Part shown: positions 7,374 through 12,681 of the stretch, piece after piece | How the letters are laid out: each line of letters opens with the position of its first letter | Numbering within the stretch: the first letter of the stretch is position 1 | Assembly: GCA_035646375.1 (NCBI GenBank) | Contig: DASRPM010000199.1 | Span: 1-18,913, forward strand | From: DASYRM01 sp035646375 | GTDB taxonomy: Bacteria > Acidobacteriota > Vicinamibacteria > Vicinamibacterales > UBA2999 | DNA length: 18,913 nucleotides | Direction: 5' to 3' | Position numbers and translations under genes: made by a program | The notes under the pieces: generated by a model | The model's input: only the letters and a program-made list of their open reading frames with translations | What the model was told of the DNA's origin: nothing | Database searches by the model: none

Positions 7374-8447
7374 GTGCGCCTCGACGAGCTCGGGTGGGAC
7401 GAGTCGCTGGCCGCGGCCTACGAACCGTGGTCGGCGCGCGCGGACCATGTGCCGGCGCGGGTGGCGGTGGAGTTCAACCACCTGTACCGCGTGTACGTGG
7501 ACGGCGCCGAGGTCGAGGCCGTCGTGTCGGGCCGCCTCAAGCACCACGCCGAGAGCCGCGGCGAGCTGCCGGCCGTCGGCGACTGGGTGGTGGCGCGGAC
7601 GCGTCCCGAGGAGGCGCGCGTGTCGATCGTGCACGTGCTCCCGCGGCGCAGCCGCTTTTCGCGCAAGACGGCCGGCAACGTCACCGACGAGCAGGTGATC
7701 GCCGCCAACGTCGACGTCGTGTTCCTGGTGATGTCGCTCGACGCCGACTTCAGCCCGCGGCGGCTGGAGCGCTACCTGCTGCTGGCGCGCGCGAGCGGCG
7801 CGTCACCGGTGGTGCTGCTCACCAAGCCGGATCTCAGTGACGACGTGCCGGCCCGTGCGGCGGACGTGGCGGCGGTGGCGGGCGGACTGCCGGTGCACAT
7901 CCTCAACCCGCGCAGCGGCGAGGGCGCCGAGGCGTTGCGCGCCTACATCGCGCGCGGCGGGACCTGCGCGCTGCTCGGATCGTCGGGCGTCGGCAAGAGC
8001 ACCATCGTCAATCGCCTGGTCGGCGCCGATGTGCGGAAGACGCGAGCGGTCCGCGAGGCCGATTCGAAGGGGCGTCACACCACGACCCATCGCGAGCTGG
8101 TGCCGGTGCCGGGTGGCGGTCTGCTGCTCGATACCCCGGGCATGCGCGAACTGCAGCTCTGGGCGCCCGGCGACGCGGTCGAGCAGGCCTTCGACGACGT
8201 CGAGCGGCATGCCGAGGGGTGCCGTTTCAGCGACTGCCGGCATCGGGAGGAGCCGCGCTGCGCCGTGAAGGGCGCGGTGGCCGCTGGGGTGTTGCCAGCC
8301 GAGCGGCTCCAGAGCTACCTGGGGCTGCAGGACGAGCTCGCGCATCTCGCGCGACAGCAGGATCAGCGGGCGCAGCTCGAAGAGAAGCGCCGCGGACGCA
8401 TCGGCGCCAAGGCGCTCAGGCAGTCACTGCGGGCCAAAGGACGGTAG
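7374..8447 (+). CDS. rsgA: Ribosome small-subunit GTPase RsgA
   Basis: Circularly permuted GTPase that helps the last steps of 30S maturation and releases RbfA (known of the family). 357 aa. N-terminal OB-fold with the characteristic RRSRFSRK (about 91-98). The permuted G-motif order is visible: G4 TKPD (150-153), then the P-loop GSSGVGKST (202-210), then G3 DTPG (253-256). The C-terminal zinc knuckle has C283, C288, H290 and C296. Start at GTG 7374 (MRLDELGWDESL) by family resemblance and by the -10 box 5 nt upstream; the frame is open to ATG 7311, but that would overlap the divergent DUF1499 start. Its last 24 bp overlap the 3' end of the converging ATPase gene. Confidence 0.95.
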   Translation: MRLDELGWDESLAAAYEPWSARADHVPARVAVEFNHLYRVYVDGAEVEAVVSGRLKHHAESRGELPAVGDWVVARTRPEEARVSIVHVLPRRSRFSRKTAGNVTDEQVIAANVDVVFLVMSLDADFSPRRLERYLLLARASGASPVVLLTKPDLSDDVPARAADVAAVAGGLPVHILNPRSGEGAEALRAYIARGGTCALLGSSGVGKSTIVNRLVGADVRKTRAVREADSKGRHTTTHRELVPVPGGGLLLDTPGMRELQLWAPGDAVEQAFDDVERHAEGCRFSDCRHREEPRCAVKGAVAAGVLPAERLQSYLGLQDELAHLARQQDQRAQLEEKRRGRIGAKALRQSLRAKGR

Positions 8448-9557
8448 CACCACCGTTCGCGCGGGAGGATCGGGCGGGTAGTCGCTCGGGTCCGGCAGCG
8501 GGCGCGGCTGAATCGCCGCCGCCCGTGGCGCGGGCGGCGGCGCGGCGGGGATCGGCGGTGGCGCGACCGGTTGCAAGGCGGCCACGCGAAGCGCGCCGGC
8601 GCCGAGCACGAAGAGCGCCGCGACGATCGAGAGCACCCGGTGCCAGGCCCAGCGGCCGCTGCGCACCGGGACGCCGGGCGCGGTCATGGCCAGGACCTCG
8701 CCAGCTTCGCCGACGATCGCGGCGTCGATCGTGCCCGCGCCGGCCTGCGCCCCGGCCATCAGCGCCCGGTCGCACAGCAGGTTGATCAGCCGGGGCACGC
8801 CGCCGGTGAGCGACGTCACGGCGTCGATGGCGCCGCTGTCGAACCGCACGCCGCCGTCGTTGCCCGCCACCGAGAGGCGATGCGAGACATACGCGTCGAT
8901 GTCGGCGCGGGACAGCGGCTTGAGCATCGCCCGGACCGACACGCGTGAGTCGAGCTGCCGCAGCGGTTCTTGCGCCAGCGAGTCGAGGAGCGCCGGCTGG
9001 CCGATGAGGATCACCTGGAGCAGCCGCGTGGTGTTGGTCTCGACGGTGGAGATCACGCGGATCTGTTCGAGCACCTCGGCCGCCAGGTGCTGCGCTTCGT
9101 CGATGATGAGCACGCCGTGCGCGCCGATCGGGTGCAGCGACAGCAGGAAGTCGTGTAGCGTGCTCGTGAGGTCGTGGCGCGACGCCGAGCCGGCGCGGCC
9201 GCTGCGGATGTCGTCGCGCGAGATGACTCCGAAGTCGAGCAGGATCTCGCGCAGCAGCTCGTCCACCGACAGGAACGGGTTCAGGACGAGGGATGCGAAC
9301 GACGTCTTGTCGAGGCGCGTGAGGAGCGCCCGGGCGATCGTCGTCTTGCCGGTGCCGACGTCGCCCGTCAAGACGATCACGCCCTCGTTGCGGTGCGCCG
9401 CGTCGAGGAGCTGCCGGATGGCGTCGTCGTGCGACTCGCTCAGGTAGAGGAAATGCGGATCGGGCGCGAGCGAAAACGGCGGCTGGCCGAGGCCGTAGTA
9501 CTCCTCGTAGGTTTGCGCCGCCGCACCGGTGGCCCGGATGGTCAGGGCTTCGCCCAC
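8424..9557 (-). CDS. ExeA/XrtA-type AAA ATPase with C-terminal membrane anchor
   Basis: 377 aa. Opens with YEEYYGLGQPPFSLAPDPHF, the hallmark of the ExeA/GspA and XrtA-associated AAA ATPases. Walker A is GDVGTGKTT (65-73), Walker B LIIDE (150-154), followed by a LIGQP sensor-like stretch and GGVPRLINLLCDRAL of the lid. One hydrophobic segment (about 308-328) is followed by a proline-rich tail of about 50 residues (PVAPPPIPAAPPPAP), probably reaching the periplasm; no peptidoglycan-binding domain is visible. Relatives assist secretin assembly or exopolysaccharide export, but no such genes are nearby. Start at GTG 9557, which lies 7 nt after TATATT; TTG 9566 lies inside that box. It converges with rsgA (24-bp overlap) and is divergent from the PPIase. 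Confidence 0.88.
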   Translation of the reverse strand: MGEALTIRATGAAAQTYEEYYGLGQPPFSLAPDPHFLYLSESHDDAIRQLLDAAHRNEGVIVLTGDVGTGKTTIARALLTRLDKTSFASLVLNPFLSVDELLREILLDFGVISRDDIRSGRAGSASRHDLTSTLHDFLLSLHPIGAHGVLIIDEAQHLAAEVLEQIRVISTVETNTTRLLQVILIGQPALLDSLAQEPLRQLDSRVSVRAMLKPLSRADIDAYVSHRLSVAGNDGGVRFDSGAIDAVTSLTGGVPRLINLLCDRALMAGAQAGAGTIDAAIVGEAGEVLAMTAPGVPVRSGRWAWHRVLSIVAALFVLGAGALRVAALQPVAPPPIPAAPPPAPRAAAIQPRPLPDPSDYPPDPPARTVVLPSFGPQ

Positions 9558-9564
9558 GTCCCGC

Positions 9565-9570
9565 AATATA
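9565..9570 (-). promoter_or_regulatory. -10 element (TATATT) of the AAA ATPase gene
   Basis: TATATT on the minus strand (five of six matches) ends 7 nt before the in-frame GTG at 9557, indicating a leaderless transcript. No -35 hexamer is evident at 16-18 bp. That space is taken by the left arm of an 18-bp inverted repeat, so an activator may substitute. Confidence 0.55.
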
Positions 9571-9623
9571 GCACCGGCCCAATCGCCTCCCGTGAGTGCA
9601 TGGCAAGGCGATTGGACCGGTGC
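9571..9623. repeat. 18-bp imperfect inverted repeat in the divergent ATPase/PPIase promoter region
   Basis: Left arm 9571-9588 (GCACCGGCCCAATCGCCT) and right arm 9606-9623 (AGGCGATTGGACCGGTGC) match at 17 of 18 positions after reverse complementing, with a 17-nt spacer. The left arm abuts the ATPase -10 box. The element lies upstream of both predicted transcription starts, so it should act as DNA (operator or cruciform) rather than as RNA in either gene. Confidence 0.75.
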
Positions 9624-9637
9624 AACAGTGTCTGTTT

Positions 9638-9661
9638 CCCGGCGCGCTGACGCGCGCCGGG
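9638..9661. repeat. 10-bp GC-rich hairpin CCCGGCGCGC-TGAC-GCGCGCCGGG
   Basis: Perfect 10-bp stem (9638-9647 with 9652-9661) and a TGAC loop, 8 bp upstream of the TATAAT box of the PPIase. It overlaps where its -35 should be; the weak CTGACG at 9647-9652 is the only -35-like hexamer, at 16-bp spacing. It could be an operator or the terminator-like end of an older unit; there is no U-tract on either side. Confidence 0.6.
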
Positions 9662-9668
9662 GTCACTC

Positions 9669-9674
9669 TATAAT
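9669..9674 (+). promoter_or_regulatory. -10 element (TATAAT) of the tandem PPIase gene
   Basis: A perfect TATAAT consensus ends exactly 7 nt before ATG 9682, the clearest leaderless arrangement in the window. The intervening CCCGCCC has no ribosome binding site. Confidence 0.7.
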
Positions 9675-9681
9675 CCCGCCC

Positions 9682-10824
9682 ATGGCCCGCCGCTGCCTGG
9701 TGTCGCTGGTCCTGCTGCTCGTCTGTGCCACCGCCGCCTGGCCCCAGGCTCGGGGCGGGGGGGCGCGGGGCGGCGGGGCCGCTCCCTTCTTTGTCTCGAC
9801 GCTGCCTCCAGCGGAGCTGCAGGGCAAGCAGGCGGTGGTCGAGACCAGCGTCGGCACGATGGTTTTCGAGCTGCTGCCGGACGCGGCGCCCAACCACGTC
9901 GCGCACTTCATCACCCGCACGCGCGAAGGCGCCTACAACGGCACGACATTCCACCGCGTCATCACGATGGGCATCATCCAGGGCGGCGATCCGCTGTCGA
10001 AGGATCCCGCGCAGGCCGCGCGCTACGGGACTGGCGGCCTGAACCAGCTCCGCTTCGAACCGAACGCCGAGAAGCACACGCGCGGCGCCGTGTCGGCGGT
10101 GCTCGTTCCGGGGCGCCGCGACAGCGCCGGGTCGCAGTTCTTCATCAGCGTCAGCGATCAGCCGGCACTCGACGGGCAGTACACGGTCTTCGCGCGTGTG
10201 GTCGAGGGGATGACCGTCGCGCAGAAGATCTCGACCGTAGCGGCCGACGGGCAGGTGCCGAAGGAGCGCGTGGAGATCCGCCGCGTCGCGATCCGCGACA
10301 CGCCTCCACCGGTGCCCGAGCCCTTCGTGTCGGCCACGGTGGCCGAGATGGCGGCGAGGCGCGTGGTACTGGACACGTCGCTCGGGCCGATCACGATCGA
10401 GCTGTTTCCAGACCGCGCGCCCACCCACGTGCGCCAGTTCCTGCGGCTGGCACAGGCCGGCGTGTACGACGGGACCGCGTTCCACCGCGTGGTGAAGGGC
10501 TTCGTGATCCAGGGCGGCTTCATGCCGAGCCGCCGCGAGCCGCCCGACGAGAAGCAGGAGTCGTACATCCGCACGCTGCAGCCCGAGTTCAACGACACGC
10601 TGCACGAACGCGGCATCGTGTCGATGGCACGCGGCGACGACCCCGCCAGCGCCACGAGCTCGTTCTTCATCGTGCTCGCGAGGACCCCGGCACTCGACAA
10701 GCGCTACACGGTCTTCGGACGCGTGACGGCCGGGCTCGACGTCGTCGAGAAGATCGAGGCGCAGCCGGTGGACGGGGAAACGCCGGTGACCCGCGTCGAG
10801 GTCACGCGCGCACGGGTGGAATAG
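9682..10824 (+). CDS. Exported tandem cyclophilin-type peptidyl-prolyl isomerase
   Basis: Catalyses cis-trans isomerisation of prolyl bonds in exported proteins, probably in the periplasm. 380 aa. N-terminal signal peptide (MARRCLVSLVLLLVCATAAW), then a glycine-rich linker (RGGGARGGG), then two cyclophilin domains, about 50-205 and 225-378. Each has FHRV with the catalytic Arg (R92, R269). Domain 2 keeps the canonical VKGFVIQGG; domain 1 reads ITMGIIQGG, with Gly98 where the active-site Phe normally sits. Domain 1 has SQFFI, domain 2 SSFFI. C15 lacks a proper lipobox (Val at -1), so a lipoprotein is unlikely. Start at ATG 9682, 7 nt after TATAAT. Single-gene unit by the look of it, ended by a stop-proximal hairpin. 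Confidence 0.93.
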   Translation: MARRCLVSLVLLLVCATAAWPQARGGGARGGGAAPFFVSTLPPAELQGKQAVVETSVGTMVFELLPDAAPNHVAHFITRTREGAYNGTTFHRVITMGIIQGGDPLSKDPAQAARYGTGGLNQLRFEPNAEKHTRGAVSAVLVPGRRDSAGSQFFISVSDQPALDGQYTVFARVVEGMTVAQKISTVAADGQVPKERVEIRRVAIRDTPPPVPEPFVSATVAEMAARRVVLDTSLGPITIELFPDRAPTHVRQFLRLAQAGVYDGTAFHRVVKGFVIQGGFMPSRREPPDEKQESYIRTLQPEFNDTLHERGIVSMARGDDPASATSSFFIVLARTPALDKRYTVFGRVTAGLDVVEKIEAQPVDGETPVTRVEVTRARVE

Positions 10825-10826
10825 CG

Positions 10827-10845
10827 AACCGGCGTTACGCCGGTT
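10827..10845. terminator. Bidirectional hairpin between convergent PPIase and 79-aa gene
   Basis: AACCGGCG-TTA-CGCCGGTT, a perfect 8-bp stem starting 2 bp after the PPIase stop. The 3-nt loop is the stop codon (TAA on the minus strand) of the converging small gene. No T-tract follows on either strand, so it is an incomplete intrinsic terminator or a 3'-end stabiliser. Confidence 0.5.
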
Positions 10846-11074
10846 TGCCAGACGCTGAGACGCGGCGGACCGCCGTCACGACACCCACTAGGAAGTCGAG
10901 CATCGCGTGATCGCCGGCCTGCAGCCCGCCGTCCATGGCTTCGGGGCCGATGCGTGCCACGTGCGGGCTGTCGGGCTCGTCCGCGAACTCGTAGTGGACG
11001 TCGTACGACAGCTGGCCGTGGATCGAGATCGGCTGCACCTTTCGCAGCACCGCCTCGCGCGTCCCCTTTAGCAT
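10835..11074 (-). CDS. Small hypothetical protein, 79 aa
   Basis: Not recognised. The 79-residue product is soluble, with alternating polar and hydrophobic stretches suggestive of a small beta-rich fold: VQPISIHGQLSYDVHYEFAD near 13-32 and GDHAMLDFLVGVVTAVRRVS near 54-73. No cysteine, signal peptide or membrane segment. Start at ATG 11074, with GATAAT ending 6 nt upstream, so it probably has its own leaderless transcript even though it lies only 24 bp after the dinB stop on the same strand. Real-gene support is the promoter, codon use in line with neighbours and the exact fit between dinB and the convergent PPIase. Its TAA stop lies in a hairpin loop. Confidence 0.72.
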   Translation of the reverse strand: MLKGTREAVLRKVQPISIHGQLSYDVHYEFADEPDSPHVARIGPEAMDGGLQAGDHAMLDFLVGVVTAVRRVSASGKPA

Positions 11075-11080
11075 GCCGCC

Positions 11081-11086
11081 ATTATC
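11081..11086 (-). promoter_or_regulatory. -10 element (GATAAT) of the 79-aa gene
   Basis: GATAAT on the minus strand (five of six matches) ends 6 nt before ATG 11074. It directly follows two GGGCGGGTA repeat units that end dinB. No -35 candidate is visible because that space is repeat sequence. Confidence 0.45.
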
Positions 11087-11090
11087 CCCC

Positions 11091-11108
11091 TACCCGCCCT
11101 ACCCGCCC
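11091..11108 (-). repeat. Two perfect GGGCGGGTA nonamers forming the dinB stop
   Basis: On the minus strand GGGCGGGTA occurs twice in tandem (11108-11100 and 11099-11091). The dinB stop TAG (11101-11099) is formed across the junction of the two units. The same unit with the same TA|G stop arrangement ends mreB (2857-2867). Related to the larger arrays at 4623-4709 and 15502-15594. Confidence 0.75.
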
Positions 11109-12235
11109 TCCGGATCTTCGAATGGCAACCAGCCGTCGGGGAGTGCGCTGACCCTGGCGGCGTCCACGAAGTTGTGGACGCTCACCCCGAGCAGACGCAC
11201 CGGGCGCGACGCGGCCTCGGTGCGATCGAGCAGGCCGACGGCGCGCCGCTCGATCTGGTCGCCGTTCTGCGTGGGCTGGTCGCTGTGGCTGCGCGTAATC
11301 GTCGTGAAGTCGCTGTAACGGAGCTTGAGCGTGACGGTGCGGGCGCACAGCTCGCGGCGGAGCAGCCAGGCCGCCGCGTCGCGCGCCATCTCGGCCACTT
11401 CCTGCCGCATCTCCGCCACGTCGGTGAGATCGGTGGCAAAGGTGTTCTCGCTGCCCGACGACTTCGGCGATCGCTCCGAGACGACCGGGCGCTCGTCGAG
11501 GCCGTGTGCCAGGCGCGTGAGCCAGTCGGCGAGCGAGCCGACGGCGGCTCGCAGCCGCGCCGCATCGGCCGTGCGCACGTCCACCAGCCGCGTGATGCCG
11601 TACGAGCGGAGCTTGCCCGCCGTCACCGGGCCCACGCCCCACAGGGCGTCCACGTCCAGCTCGCGCAGAAAGTGCTCCACGCGCCCGGGCGCGATCACGG
11701 TGAGCCCGTCCGGCTTCTGCCAGCCCGACGCGATCTTCGCCAGGAACTTGTTGGGCGCCACGCCCGCCGACGCCGTCAGCCCGGTGAGCGCGCGGATCTC
11801 CGTCTTGAGGCGCCTGGCCACCGTCATGCCGAGCGCTTCACCCCAGGCGTTCTCGGTGACGTCGAGGTAGGCCTCGTCGAGCGAGAGCGGCTCGACGAGC
11901 GGGGTCACCGATCGAAAGAGGCCGAACACCGCGTCCGACACGGCCTTGTATTTCGTGAAGTCCGGCCGGACGACGACGAGCTCGGGGCAGAGCCGCACCG
12001 CGCGCGACATCGGGATGGCCGACCGGACGCCGTACTGGCGCGCCTCGTAGCTGGCGGCCGCCACGACGCCGCGGCTTTCGGGCCGGCCGCCCACGGCCAC
12101 CGGGCGCCCGCGGAGCTCCGGCCGGTCCCGCTGTTCGACGGACGCGTAGAACGCGTCCATGTCCACGTGCAGGATGCGGCGCGGGGCGGTCGGGCCCGGG
12201 GCGGCGAGGCTACTGTCCAGTGGATCCGAAGCCAC
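11099..12235 (-). CDS. dinB: DNA polymerase IV (Y-family, DinB)
   Basis: Translesion DNA polymerase, cytoplasmic. 378 aa. Palm motif I is HVDMDAFYASVEQ, with metal-binding Asp25 and the steric-gate aromatic Tyr30; the second carboxylate pair is in SLDEAYLDV (Asp120, Glu121). Further marks are ASYEARQYGVRSAIPMSRA (61-79) and the thumb helix-hairpin-helix segment DALWGVGPVTAGKL; the little-finger domain follows. The C-terminus is short, with no obvious beta-clamp pentapeptide that I can name with confidence. Start at GTG 12235, backed by AGGAGA 6 nt upstream; this overlaps the dut 3' end by 26 bp in another frame, so translation is probably coupled. No LexA box was recognised. Not to be confused with the DinB-superfamily protein at 17339. 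Confidence 0.95.
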   Translation of the reverse strand: MASDPLDSSLAAPGPTAPRRILHVDMDAFYASVEQRDRPELRGRPVAVGGRPESRGVVAAASYEARQYGVRSAIPMSRAVRLCPELVVVRPDFTKYKAVSDAVFGLFRSVTPLVEPLSLDEAYLDVTENAWGEALGMTVARRLKTEIRALTGLTASAGVAPNKFLAKIASGWQKPDGLTVIAPGRVEHFLRELDVDALWGVGPVTAGKLRSYGITRLVDVRTADAARLRAAVGSLADWLTRLAHGLDERPVVSERSPKSSGSENTFATDLTDVAEMRQEVAEMARDAAAWLLRRELCARTVTLKLRYSDFTTITRSHSDQPTQNGDQIERRAVGLLDRTEAASRPVRLLGVSVHNFVDAARVSALPDGWLPFEDPEGG

Positions 12236-12641
12236 CTCGCGTCTCCTGCCGCAGGCTGGCGGTTTCCTCCCAGATTACGCGCGGCGCGGGCAGCACGATG
12301 CCCTGCGCGAGGCGATCGCCCGGCTTGATCGTCACGTCGGACGTCGAAACGTTCAGCACCTGGATTCGCACCTCGTCGTCCGGACCGGCATAATCGGGGT
12401 CGATCACCCCGACGCCGTTCGCCACCATCAGGCCGCGCTTGAGCGGCGTGCTGCTTCGGGCGAAAATACCAAGAAAGTATCCTGGCGGCACCTCGATGAC
12501 GAGGCCGGTGGGCACAAGGGCAATCTGGCGCGGCGCGACGGTCACTTCGGCCGACGCGGAGAGGTCGAACCCGGCGGATTCCGCCGTGGCGTACGTCGGG
12601 AGGGGAACCGTGGCGTCCAGCCGTCTGATCCGGATCTGCAT
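12210..12641 (-). CDS. dut: dUTP diphosphatase (dUTPase)
   Basis: Converts dUTP to dUMP and pyrophosphate, keeping uracil out of DNA and feeding dTMP synthesis; trimeric, cytoplasmic. 143 aa, normal size. All five motifs are visible: I AGFDLSA (23-29), II GIFARSS (58-64), III NGVGVIDPDYAG (75-86, catalytic Asp81), IV GDRLAQGIVLP (108-118) and V RGGFGSTG (135-142), the last supplying the aromatic residue that stacks on the base. Start at ATG 12641 (MQIRIRRL), with TATGCT ending 6 nt upstream, so probably leaderless. The open frame continues upstream only as antisense to the protease gene. It overlaps dinB by 26 bp: a dut-dinB operon joining nucleotide sanitation with translesion synthesis. Confidence 0.96.
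   Translation of the reverse strand: MQIRIRRLDATVPLPTYATAESAGFDLSASAEVTVAPRQIALVPTGLVIEVPPGYFLGIFARSSTPLKRGLMVANGVGVIDPDYAGPDDEVRIQVLNVSTSDVTIKPGDRLAQGIVLPAPRVIWEETASLRQETRGGFGSTGQ
12242..12247 (-). promoter_or_regulatory. Shine-Dalgarno AGGAGA for dinB inside dut
   Basis: AGGAGA on the minus strand lies 6 nt before GTG 12235, within the coding sequence for the last dUTPase motif. It fixes the dinB start where no ATG is available before the first catalytic motif. Confidence 0.65.
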
Positions 12642-12647
12642 CGCGGC

Positions 12648-12655
12648 AGCATACT
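12648..12655. promoter_or_regulatory. Overlapping divergent -10 boxes for dut and the M16 protease (AGCATACT)
   Basis: On the minus strand TATGCT (12653-12648) ends 6 nt before the dut ATG. On the plus strand CATACT (12650-12655) would start the protease transcript near 12662. The two hexamers share four bases, so only one polymerase could load at a time. -35 elements are not clear in either direction. Confidence 0.4.
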
Positions 12656-12658
12656 CTC

Positions 12659-12675
12659 GCGAGGCTACGCCTCGC
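12659..12675 (+). repeat. 7-bp hairpin GCGAGGC-TAC-GCCTCGC before the M16 protease start
   Basis: A perfect 7-bp stem with a 3-nt loop ending 6 nt before GTG 12682, in the place where a ribosome binding site would be expected. If transcribed from the CATACT box, most of the short leader would be this stem-loop. Confidence 0.5.
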
Positions 12676-12681
12676 AGCTTC

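Noticed and set aside
9571..9623. Inverted repeat as the end of an insertion sequence or an attachment site
   Set aside because: No transposase or integrase, no target duplication, and the arms are only 17 nt apart, so an operator-like palindrome is more likely.
9682..9741. Lipoprotein signal in the PPIase (Cys15)
   Set aside because: Val precedes the Cys where Gly, Ala or Ser is needed; an ordinary signal peptide fits better.
8416..10605. A 729-codon minus-strand open frame spanning the PPIase and ATPase genes
   Set aside because: It is out of frame with the clear ATPase coding frame and antisense to the PPIase; no motif in it.
12236..12660. Possible LexA/SOS box controlling dut-dinB
   Set aside because: No CTGT-N8-ACAG-like or GAAC-N4-GTTC-like palindrome was seen before dut or dinB; regulation by SOS cannot be claimed.
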